A DNA stretch of 5,862 nucleotides from Deltaproteobacteria bacterium (GCA_013696695.1 JACCYD010000885.1:1-5862), one strand, 5' to 3'; numbered from the stretch's first letter, positions 1 through 5,685 are shown. Numbers and translations: made by a program. The notes: generated from the sequence alone by a model not told the origin.

Positions 1-654
1 GTGCTGGCTCACCCGTCGTGCGCCTTGCTGTCGAGGCTGATCATCCAGCTCAATGGCAGCGTCGCGGCGACGGTGATCGGCCGGATCGCGGACGCGGTGT
101 CGCCGCTCGAGCACCTCGAGATCAATCACACGGTGATCCCGTTCTCGATCGGCAACGTTCCGCCGATCGCGGATGCGTTCTGGAACCACGTGCCGCACCT
201 GCGAACGTTGAAGCTGTCGAACCCCGGCCTGTTTGCCACGCTTCGTCACGCAGGACTGGAGGAGCTCACCATCGAGGGCGATTCGCCGGCGCGCAATCCC
301 GAGGAGCTATGGGAGCTGCCGGCGCTCGCGCGGCTGAGCTGGAGCAACTCGGGAACGCGGACGAACCAGCTGTGGAGGTCACCACTGCCCGCGTTGCGCG
401 AGCTCGATCTCTACTTCGACATGCTGCGACTGTTTGACCACGAGCGATTCTTCGACGTCGTGCGGCAGCTAGAGACGCTGTCGTTGACGCGCTCGGCGAT
501 TCACTCGCGCAACCAGACAGCCGAGCGACGCTTGATCGAGCGCGCAGAGCAGCTCGCGCATCTGCGGTCGCTGGTCGTGTTCTCGCCGAAAGGGTTATCC
601 GATCAGGCGGTCAAGCGACGGCTACCGAACCTCGACTGGGGGCCCGGCCGCTAA
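1..654 (+). CDS. Leucine-rich-repeat protein, C-terminal part (5' end outside window)
   Basis: The frame is open from the first base and ends at TAA 652-654, giving 217 residues. Irregular leucine-rich repeats recur through it: LEHLEI, LRTLKLSNP, LEELTIEGD, LARLSW, LRELDLYFD, LETLSL and LRSLVVF, spaced roughly 20-35 residues apart. Repeats of this kind form solenoid scaffolds that bind other proteins. No catalytic motif, signal peptide or membrane segment is visible in this part. The first codon is GTG, but no upstream sequence is available to judge it. The first residues already look like repeat sequence, so the gene most likely begins before the window. Myxobacterial genomes carry many LRR proteins of this style, some with an N-terminal TIGR02996-type domain; whether this one has such a domain cannot be seen. 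Its stop codon overlaps the stop of the convergent small gene. The LRR nature is fairly secure; the specific role is unknown. Confidence 0.7.
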   Translation: MLAHPSCALLSRLIIQLNGSVAATVIGRIADAVSPLEHLEINHTVIPFSIGNVPPIADAFWNHVPHLRTLKLSNPGLFATLRHAGLEELTIEGDSPARNPEELWELPALARLSWSNSGTRTNQLWRSPLPALRELDLYFDMLRLFDHERFFDVVRQLETLSLTRSAIHSRNQTAERRLIERAEQLAHLRSLVVFSPKGLSDQAVKRRLPNLDWGPGR

Positions 655-836
655 GGAACGTCCCAGCGATCGAGGCGCGCCTTGGTGAGGCGCTGATCGA
701 CGCGCTGGATCTCGGCATCGAGCGCAGCCACGCGGGTCTCGAGCTCGATCAGGTACTGCGCGAGCTCTCTGCGGCGCGCCGGATCGGCGAGCATCGCTTC
801 AACCTCGCCGACGCGATTCCGATCGACGGGCGTCAC
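651..836 (-). CDS. Small coiled-coil protein (61 aa), coupled to the kinase-PPPase gene
   Basis: The GTG at 836-834 overlaps the TGA stop of the upstream kinase-PPPase gene (833-835) in a GTGA arrangement, and the frame ends at TAG 653-651. The product is 61 residues. Residues 9-55 are almost entirely helix-forming, with heptad-like hydrophobic spacing (V9, V12, L16, L25, L29, L32, V36, L39, I43, V46, L50) and many Arg/Glu/Asp, which predicts an amphipathic helix or short coiled coil. There is no signal peptide, cysteine or enzyme motif. The start has no Shine-Dalgarno sequence, so translation probably depends on ribosomes finishing the upstream gene. An in-frame ATG at codon 15 is an alternative start. 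I do not recognise a family. Because of the coupling, a partner or stability factor for the regulator is a reasonable guess, not more. The frame also runs upstream antisense-like through the PPPase gene, but that part is Arg-rich shadow. Confidence 0.55.
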   Translation of the reverse strand: MTPVDRNRVGEVEAMLADPARRRELAQYLIELETRVAALDAEIQRVDQRLTKARLDRWDVP

Positions 837-1645
837 GTCAATTGCGTGTTGCGCTCTTGGTAGATGCGCAGGATATCCGCGGCGGTCTCTTCGATCGCGC
901 GGTTGGTGACGTCGATGACCGGCCAGTTCGCGTGCTTGCGGAAGATCTCTCGCGAGTACGCGATCTCGTTCTCGATGTGTGCGCGCTGGCCGTAGCTCGA
1001 ATCGTTGGGCATCCCGAGGTGAGACAGGCGCGCCTGGCGGATCCGCATCAGCATGTCGGGCTGGACGATCAGGCCGAACACCTTGCGATCGTCGACCTGC
1101 GAGAGCTCCTCGGGAGGATCGACGCCGAGGACGAGCGGCACGTTCGCGCACTTGAGGCCGCGCTGCGCGAGATACGTGGACAGTGGCGTCTTCGAGGTAC
1201 GCGAGATGCCGACGAGGACTAGATCCGCCTTCGGCAGGTTACGGGGCTCTGCGCCGTCGTCGTTCTTGACCGCGAACTCGACCGCCTCGATGCGGCGGAA
1301 GTATTCGTCGTTGATCGTGTGCAGGAGGCCGGGGACACCGGCGGGCGGCGCGCCGACATAGACGGCGAGCTTGCTGATCAGCGTCCCGATCAGATCGACC
1401 GTCTCGATGTTGTAGCGCTCGACGAGCTGACCGATCAGCCCGCGCTCCTCGGCGTTGACGACGGTGAACACGACCAGCGCGCGAAGCTCCGCGGCCTTCT
1501 CGAGGATCTGCTCGAGCTCGCTCTCGAGGCGGACGCGCGAGAACAAGCGGATCTGCACCGGCTCGCTGAACTGCAGCGTCGCCGCGCGAACCATGCGCTC
1601 GGCGGTCTCGCCGGTGGCGTCGCTGATGATCATCACCGTCTTCAT
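833..1645 (-). CDS. ppsR: PEP synthase / pyruvate phosphate dikinase regulatory protein (kinase-PPPase, DUF299)
   Basis: This is a bifunctional regulator that phosphorylates a threonine of PEP synthase or pyruvate, phosphate dikinase using ADP, and removes the phosphate by Pi-dependent phosphorolysis. It thereby switches the pyruvate-to-PEP step in the cytoplasm. From ATG 1645 it is 270 residues, the usual family length. Diagnostic blocks are the N-terminal VMIISDATGETAE (residues 4-16), the ADP-binding loop GISRTSKTP (146-154), LGVDPPEEL (173-181), the VFGLIVQP region (189-196) and WPVIDVTNRAIEETA (241-255). An in-frame GTG at 1651 would add two residues; ATG is preferred because family members start close to the SDATGE motif. 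Neither start has a strong Shine-Dalgarno sequence. The gene begins 36 nt after the Clp_N-ClpS gene and overlaps the downstream coiled-coil gene by 4 nt. Whether the target is PEP synthase or PPDK cannot be told here, so the symbol follows the family name PpsR. Confidence 0.93.
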   Translation of the reverse strand: MKTVMIISDATGETAERMVRAATLQFSEPVQIRLFSRVRLESELEQILEKAAELRALVVFTVVNAEERGLIGQLVERYNIETVDLIGTLISKLAVYVGAPPAGVPGLLHTINDEYFRRIEAVEFAVKNDDGAEPRNLPKADLVLVGISRTSKTPLSTYLAQRGLKCANVPLVLGVDPPEELSQVDDRKVFGLIVQPDMLMRIRQARLSHLGMPNDSSYGQRAHIENEIAYSREIFRKHANWPVIDVTNRAIEETAADILRIYQERNTQLT

Positions 1646-1681
1646 GGGCACGGGCTCTATAACACAGGGGAAACGGCTAGA

Positions 1682-2446
1682 TCAGACGGGCTCGATCCCG
1701 ATCCACAGCGGATGACCGGCCACCCGCGCGAGCTCGCGCACCTTCAGGATCTTGGCCTTCGCGTCGTCTGCGCGAAATCGCCCCACCACGCCGCGGCCCT
1801 CGGTGTGCGTCTGCATCATCCGGATCTCCGCGTCATTCTCGGTGTAGCCGAACGTGCCGGTCAGCAGGCCGCACACGAAGTCCCGCGTCGTGTAGTCGTC
1901 GTTGCGAAGCACGACGTGCACGGGAGCCGAAGCGCCATCGAGCGCATCGAGCGAGGGCGGAGCCATGTTGTGGCAGAGCCGGAACAAGATCTCGACGTGC
2001 GAGACGCCCGCGGCCTCGAGCACCGACTCGGCATCGGAATCCGAGAGATAGGCCCAGAGGTCGACGCGGCTCGCCTTGCGCTCGGCGTGACTCGCGCTGT
2101 GGAGTGCGTACGCGTAGATGTAGTGGACGCGCTCGGTGACGCCCGCCGACATCGGCCCCGGCTTGCCGAGCGCATCGAGCACGGCGCTCTCGAAGGCCTC
2201 GACGTCCACGCCAGCGTCTCGCAGCACGGCGACGATCGCTTCATCCTGGATCAGGCCGAACAGCAGGTGCACCGACGACAGCGCCTGGCCGCGTGACACG
2301 GCCTCGTGCTTGGCGACGTGGAGCGCGATCTCGGCATCTTCATCGAATGCCGAGCCTGGCAGCTCGTGGCGTACCGGCCGCGACTGAAACCACCACAGCC
2401 CCCCCGCACTGGCGGCCGCGGCGAGTGCGAGCAGAACCGCGTCCAT
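1682..2446 (-). CDS. Membrane-anchored Clp N-domain / ClpS adaptor fusion
   Basis: The product is 254 residues in three parts. Residues 3-20 form a hydrophobic helix followed by RPVR, with no positive charge before it; this predicts an N-out, C-in anchor that leaves the rest in the cytoplasm. Residues about 34-160 resemble the two helical repeats of a ClpA/ClpC N-terminal domain, with ALHVAKHEA and SSVHLLFGLI in the first and VHYIYAYALHSA in the second. Residues about 175-254 are a ClpS core: VHVVLRNDDYTTRDFV, then H214 and HPLWIGIE. ClpS delivers N-degron substrates to ClpAP by binding the ClpA N domain; here adaptor and docking domain are fused and no AAA+ module is present. Substrate-pocket residues N182, D183, D184 and H214 are kept at E. 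coli spacing, but the position of M40 is Arg188. GTG codons at 2449 and 2455 are alternative starts; no clear Shine-Dalgarno sequence is seen. The gene begins 33 nt after the radical SAM gene. Domain calls are firm for ClpS, good for Clp_N, moderate for the anchor. Confidence 0.88.
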   Translation of the reverse strand: MDAVLLALAAAASAGGLWWFQSRPVRHELPGSAFDEDAEIALHVAKHEAVSRGQALSSVHLLFGLIQDEAIVAVLRDAGVDVEAFESAVLDALGKPGPMSAGVTERVHYIYAYALHSASHAERKASRVDLWAYLSDSDAESVLEAAGVSHVEILFRLCHNMAPPSLDALDGASAPVHVVLRNDDYTTRDFVCGLLTGTFGYTENDAEIRMMQTHTEGRGVVGRFRADDAKAKILKVRELARVAGHPLWIGIEPV

Positions 2447-2479
2447 CACGGGCACTGTGTCGTCGAAACGGGCTGCTGT

Positions 2480-3832
2480 CTAGACGAGGGGCAGGTGGAC
2501 ACGCCGGGGAGCGTGATCCACCACGCGGGGGCACTCGGGATCCGGCGCCGCGAGCGAGCCGGTCACGTGCGAGGACACCACCTTGCAGCCACCGCGACAG
2601 AGCGCGTGATAGGTGCAGCTCGCGCACGGTTCGGCAGCATCGCGCCACGTGCGAAATGCTCCGAACGCATCCGGCGCGTTCCAGTAGGCGGCGAGCTGCT
2701 CGACGCGCGGGCGTTCGTGATCGAGCGCGGGTGGCGGTGAGGCGAAGCTGCAGGCGGTAAGCTGCCCGCCGGGTTTCGCGCCGACGAGAAAGTCGCCGCC
2801 GGTGCAGCCGTAGACGGCGAGCTCGGCGAGGAGCGCGCGATCCGGAGCGTGGTGCGCGAGCATCGGCGTGTACGAGCAGTCGACCTTGACTCGCACGGCG
2901 TGGCGCTTCGCCGCCGCGAGGATCGTGGGCAGGAACGCGCGATGCTGAGCGTCGGTGCAGCGCAGCTCGTCGTACGTGCGGGCGCCGCGGCCGCTCGGCT
3001 TGAAGCGCAGCAACTCGATCTCGGAGAGTCGACGCTCGGCGGCATAGGCGAACAGCGCATCGAGCTGGTCGAAGTTCGCGCGGGTGACAACGACGTTGAT
3101 CCCGATCTCTCGCTTGATCGCGCGCAGCTTGCGAATCGCCGCGTCGGCGCGGGCGAAGCCATCGAAGCCGCGCACGGCGGCGTACGCATCGCCGAGCCCG
3201 TCGAGCGAGACGTTGATCTGACCGAGCTTGTCGGCGATGCCGAGTAGCGATTCGAGCCCCTCCAGGCCGGACGTGGTGAGGTTGGGGATGATGCCCCGCG
3301 CGCGTGCATGATCGGCGAGCGCGCCGAGCCACGGCAACACCGCGCTCTCGCCGCCGCCGAGCGCGACGTGAAACACACCGGCGTCGGCGAGCGCATCGAT
3401 CGCGCGCTTCCACTCGACGAGGCCGTACTCCCTCGGCGAGCCTTCGGGAGATGCGCCGGTGTAGCAACCCTTGCAGCCGGCGTTGCACTTGTTGGTGAGC
3501 TGGAGATGCGCCTCGAGCGGCGCCGATAGTGGGTGATCGCCGAGTGCCGGCTCGGTGCCATGCCACGCAGGAGCTTCGGCGGCGCCGATCGAGCGCGCGT
3601 AGTCGCGATCGACGAACACCAGCGCGCGCGGCGCGATCAGCTGGACGATCGCGCCGAATCGCTCGTATCGGATCCGCTTCGGTGGTTGAGAGCGAGCCGC
3701 CCGCACTCGCTCGATGCTGGACGCGATCGCATCGGCGCCGCGCCGCGCGATCCGCAGGACACGCGATTGCGACAATCGCCGCGACAACGCGCCGGCCATC
3801 CCGCGGCCTGTAGTCGAGCGCTCGTCGATCAT
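2480..3832 (-). CDS. Radical SAM / SPASM domain enzyme, candidate peptide maturase
   Basis: The protein has 450 residues. The radical SAM core carries CNAGCKGC (C116, C120, C123), which binds the [4Fe-4S] cluster that cleaves S-adenosylmethionine, followed by the GGGE motif at 159-162. The C-terminal SPASM domain is complete: C343, twelve residues, G356, four residues, C361; then C403, C406, C412 and C416 in CX2CX5CX3C spacing; and C434. SPASM enzymes commonly modify ribosomal peptides (PqqE, AlbA, MftC) or proteins (sulfatase maturases). The roughly 110-residue N-terminal extension contains RYERFGAIVQL and LVFVDRDYARSIG, a possible peptide-recognition segment. The ATG at 3832 is chosen because it overlaps the upstream stop (ATGA) and has AGGCGGAG eight bases before it. 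The frame stays open further upstream, but that stretch is Arg/Ser-rich and lies antisense or out of frame to other genes. The substrate is not known; the coupled 77-residue product is the obvious candidate. Confidence 0.9.
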   Translation of the reverse strand: MIDERSTTGRGMAGALSRRLSQSRVLRIARRGADAIASSIERVRAARSQPPKRIRYERFGAIVQLIAPRALVFVDRDYARSIGAAEAPAWHGTEPALGDHPLSAPLEAHLQLTNKCNAGCKGCYTGASPEGSPREYGLVEWKRAIDALADAGVFHVALGGGESAVLPWLGALADHARARGIIPNLTTSGLEGLESLLGIADKLGQINVSLDGLGDAYAAVRGFDGFARADAAIRKLRAIKREIGINVVVTRANFDQLDALFAYAAERRLSEIELLRFKPSGRGARTYDELRCTDAQHRAFLPTILAAAKRHAVRVKVDCSYTPMLAHHAPDRALLAELAVYGCTGGDFLVGAKPGGQLTACSFASPPPALDHERPRVEQLAAYWNAPDAFGAFRTWRDAAEPCASCTYHALCRGGCKVVSSHVTGSLAAPDPECPRVVDHAPRRVHLPLV

Positions 3833-4062
3833 GCGATCGGCTCCGCCTCGGGAGCATCGATCGTGCGTGCGGCGGGTGCCGACGGAATCGGCTCGGCGAC
3901 CGCGGCCGGGCGTCGCCAGCGAAGCAGCGCACCGACGAGCGGCGTGACCATCGACAGGGCCGTGGCACCGACGAGCAGGAACGTGACATCGACGCCGAGG
4001 CTCGACGAGTTGGGGTTCATCCCCCACTTGATCGCGAGGATCTTTCCCTTCGGGCGGTGCAC
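3829..4062 (-). CDS. Small single-pass membrane protein (77 aa), possible radical SAM substrate
   Basis: GTG 4062 is the first possible start, because an in-frame TAG lies just upstream. The TGA stop (3831-3829) overlaps the radical SAM start in ATGA form, so the two genes are translationally coupled. The layout is: basic N-terminus (HRPKGK), a distinctive segment KWGMNPNSSSLG (residues 12-23), a hydrophobic helix at about 24-47, then RWRR (48-51) and a 26-residue tail rich in Pro, Ala and acidic residues. The NPNSSS segment is polar, sits directly against the helix and looks like a signature rather than random sequence, but I cannot place it in a named family. A small gene immediately before a SPASM radical SAM gene is the usual place for a RiPP precursor. 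There is no cysteine and no obvious leader-cleavage motif; Ser, Asn, Lys and Trp are the residues available for modification. The alternative is a membrane partner that anchors the enzyme. Confidence 0.72.
   Translation of the reverse strand: MHRPKGKILAIKWGMNPNSSSLGVDVTFLLVGATALSMVTPLVGALLRWRRPAAVAEPIPSAPAARTIDAPEAEPIA
3841..3848 (-). promoter_or_regulatory. Ribosome binding site of the radical SAM gene
   Basis: On the minus strand AGGCGGAG lies eight bases before ATG 3832, inside the 3' end of the small peptide gene. It supports ATG 3832 as the enzyme start over the much longer open frame. Together with the ATGA overlap it suggests both reinitiation and independent ribosome entry. Confidence 0.55.
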
Positions 4063-4157
4063 CGCCGGACTCTAGCGCGGATCGGCCACGAAGCCCGCTG
4101 GCGGCAGCCTTGGCAGGCTCCCAAGCGTGGATCAGCGGAAATCCGCCCGCGCTGGCG
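4063..4157 (-). promoter_or_regulatory. 95-nt gap before the peptide/radical SAM genes; possible promoter
   Basis: This is the only sizeable non-coding stretch in the minus-strand block, between the anti-sigma stop (4158) and the peptide start (4062), so it is the best place for a promoter of the downstream operon. A -10-like TAGAGT (4074-4069, minus strand) sits six bases before the GTG, a spacing that would give a leaderless transcript. No convincing -35 box accompanies it. A short CTTGG/CCAAG inverted repeat (4109-4113 and 4121-4125) is present, but with no T-run, so it is not a recognisable intrinsic terminator. Confidence 0.3.
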
Positions 4158-5093
4158 CTAGCCCGGTTTCGGCGGCGCGGCCGTGACGACGATCCGCTCG
4201 CGCTTCGACACCACGACGCCCCCGGGTGCCTCGACCGTGACCGCGAACAGCACGGGCTCGTTGACGCGCAGCTTCGGCGAGATCTTGACGACCACCTCGC
4301 CATCGGGCCCGACATCGAACACGCCGCCGTCGACGGGGAACTTGTCGTCGCGGTCTTTATCGAAGATCCACAGCTGGTATTGAAGCTTCGCCGGATCGTT
4401 GGTGGCGAGCCCGGTGAAGCGCATGTAGCCCTCTTGCTTCGACGGGCTCCACACGACATCGCCGGCGGCACCGGTCGCGAACGGATCCGTCGTCGCGGTC
4501 CACGCGAGCGTCTTAGCGTCGCCGGCGCTGGCGAGCAGCTCCTTGCGCGCGAGCGAGGGCGGCAGCTTCGCGACATCGCGATAGACCGGCACCTCGATCT
4601 TCTGCGTGATGACCTCGGGCGGCTTGTTCGAGGCCCACAGCACCGCGCCGGCCGCGAGTGCGATGCCCGCGGCCGCGGCGGTCCAGGCGATGATCATCGG
4701 GCCACGCGAGCGCTTGTTCCGACGCTCGCCGATCGGGATGATCGGGGTCACGGGCTCTTCGACTCGTGCGGGCGGCAAGCCGGTCAGCGACTGCGGCACC
4801 GGCGTCGGGCGGAGCGACGGCATCTGCACACCGGGGAGTGTCGTCGGGATCGTCAGGCCGGAAGGCCGCACGCCTGCAGACAGCAAGATCTTGTCGGCGA
4901 CACCGGCGGGCATGTCCTCGACGCGGATCGTCGCGATATCGATCGCGGCGGCGGCGAGATCGAAGGACACGTCGTCGTCGGCACCGAGGTCGGAGAGCTC
5001 CACCGCTTCTGCATCGCTGAGGCCTTCAGTCGCGCGCTGCATCAACAGCTCTTGCGCGCGGAAGGCCTGCATCTCGTCGAGCTGCCGCTTCAC
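4158..5093 (-). CDS. RskA-like membrane anti-sigma factor
   Basis: The protein has 311 residues. Residues 1-130 are a cytoplasmic segment, acidic at first (about 22-61) and then Pro-rich (about 77-120), ending in the basic stretch RRNKRSR (124-130). One transmembrane helix follows at about 133-154. The extracytoplasmic part (about 192-305) matches the RskA anti-sigma-K C-terminal domain: LQYQLWIFDKDRDDKFPVDG (237-256), then alternating beta strands up to RERIVVTA. Such proteins hold an ECF sigma factor at the membrane until a signal, often with regulated proteolysis, releases it. GTG 5093 overlaps the sigma stop (GTGA) and is preceded by a strong GGAGGAGA, which fixes the start. No His/Cys zinc motif is present, and the whole protein lacks cysteine, so it is not a ZAS-type redox anti-sigma. 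Its partner is almost certainly the sigma factor encoded immediately upstream. The N-terminal sigma-binding domain is poorly conserved and is inferred from position. Confidence 0.88.
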   Translation of the reverse strand: MKRQLDEMQAFRAQELLMQRATEGLSDAEAVELSDLGADDDVSFDLAAAAIDIATIRVEDMPAGVADKILLSAGVRPSGLTIPTTLPGVQMPSLRPTPVPQSLTGLPPARVEEPVTPIIPIGERRNKRSRGPMIIAWTAAAAGIALAAGAVLWASNKPPEVITQKIEVPVYRDVAKLPPSLARKELLASAGDAKTLAWTATTDPFATGAAGDVVWSPSKQEGYMRFTGLATNDPAKLQYQLWIFDKDRDDKFPVDGGVFDVGPDGEVVVKISPKLRVNEPVLFAVTVEAPGGVVVSKRERIVVTAAPPKPG

Positions 5094-5659
5094 GGGTTCT
5101 CCTCCGACTGTACGCCCAGCAAGGCCGCCCGGATCGACATCAATCCGCGGCGGGCGTGGGCCTTGACAGTGCCAAGCGGCATGCCGGTTTGCGCCGCGAT
5201 CTCTCCGTGCGACAGGCCATGGCAGGTGGCCAGGAGCAGCACCTGACGCTGCTCGGGCCGCAGTTGATTCATGGCCCGGGCGGCCTGGTTGGCCTCGGCG
5301 CAGGTATCGGGGCCGGCGCCTCCCGATGCGAGCTCCACGTTGCTGAGCTCCTGGGGATCGATCGTCGGGCGGCGGCCCCGCGTGCGCTTGCGATCGATCA
5401 ACCGGCGGCGGGCGATCATCGCGACAAACGCCGCCTCGGTGGCGATCTGTCGATCGAACCGGGCGGCGCTCTTCCACAGATCCAGGAAGATTTCCTGCAC
5501 GGCGTCCTCGCAGTCACCCGGCGCGCCTTCGAAGCGCCGCGCGATCGACCACACCAGACCACCGTATCGAGCCAGACACTCGCGCACCGCCGTCGGATCT
5601 CCCGCTGCGACGCGACCGAGGAGCAACGGCGGCTCGGTCATTTGCGCAGCGGGGTCCAT
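5090..5659 (-). CDS. ECF-type RNA polymerase sigma factor
   Basis: From ATG 5659 the product is 189 residues. Region 2 covers about 26-96, with CEDAVQEIFLDLW (50-62) as the core-binding helix and MIARRRLIDRKR (81-92) in the -10 recognition part. Region 4 covers about 131-180, with LRPEQRQVLLL (133-143) and the helix-turn-helix LSHGEIAAQTGMPLGTVKAH (149-168), which reads the -35 element. Regions 1.1, 1.2 and 3 are absent, as expected for an ECF factor. A following RskA-type anti-sigma places it in the SigK-like style of ECF regulation. Start choice is uncertain: ATG 5641 would shorten it by six residues, and GTG 5701 would lengthen it by fourteen and overlap the preceding gene; none has a good Shine-Dalgarno sequence. 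If ATG 5659 is right, the gap to the preceding gene is 26 nt, so it could be co-transcribed with it. The regulon cannot be deduced here. Confidence 0.92.
   Translation of the reverse strand: MDPAAQMTEPPLLLGRVAAGDPTAVRECLARYGGLVWSIARRFEGAPGDCEDAVQEIFLDLWKSAARFDRQIATEAAFVAMIARRRLIDRKRTRGRRPTIDPQELSNVELASGGAGPDTCAEANQAARAMNQLRPEQRQVLLLATCHGLSHGEIAAQTGMPLGTVKAHARRGLMSIRAALLGVQSEENP
5098..5105 (-). promoter_or_regulatory. Strong Shine-Dalgarno of the anti-sigma gene
   Basis: GGAGGAGA on the minus strand, with the GGAGG core seven bases before GTG 5093, lies inside the last codons of the sigma gene. It is the clearest ribosome binding site in the window and selects the GTG that overlaps the sigma stop. 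A strong site here would favour making at least as much anti-sigma as sigma. Confidence 0.75.
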
Positions 5660-5685
5660 GAAAGGCGCGAACGATAGCACCGTGC

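Noticed and set aside
1319..2296. Plus-strand open frame of 325 codons antisense to the kinase-PPPase and Clp_N-ClpS genes
   Set aside because: Low-complexity Arg/Asp/His-rich product with no recognisable motif; both opposite-strand genes have clear family motifs.
3723..3730. Palindromic octamer GCGATCGC, also at 5801-5808, as a possible repeated element
   Set aside because: Only two clear copies, and CGATCG-containing words are common by composition in this GC-rich sequence.
2340..3989. Minus-strand 549-codon frame overlapping the radical SAM gene
   Set aside because: Arg-dominated shadow of the radical SAM gene in another frame, with no motif of its own.
4106..4125. Short inverted repeats (AGCCT/AGGCT and CTTGG/CCAAG) in the intergenic gap as a terminator
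   Set aside because: Stems are only five base pairs, mutually exclusive, and not followed by a T-run on either strand.
3833..4576. Upstream extension of the radical SAM frame to make a 698-residue protein
   Set aside because: The added 248 residues are Arg/Ser/Pro-rich and lie out of frame over the peptide and anti-sigma genes. ATG 3832, with its ATGA overlap and AGGCGGAG site, is the better start.
4110..5246. Long plus-strand open frame (378 codons) antisense to the anti-sigma and sigma genes
   Set aside because: It is rich in Arg, Asp, Gly and His with no domain, and lies opposite well-supported genes. It is a typical shadow frame in high-GC DNA.
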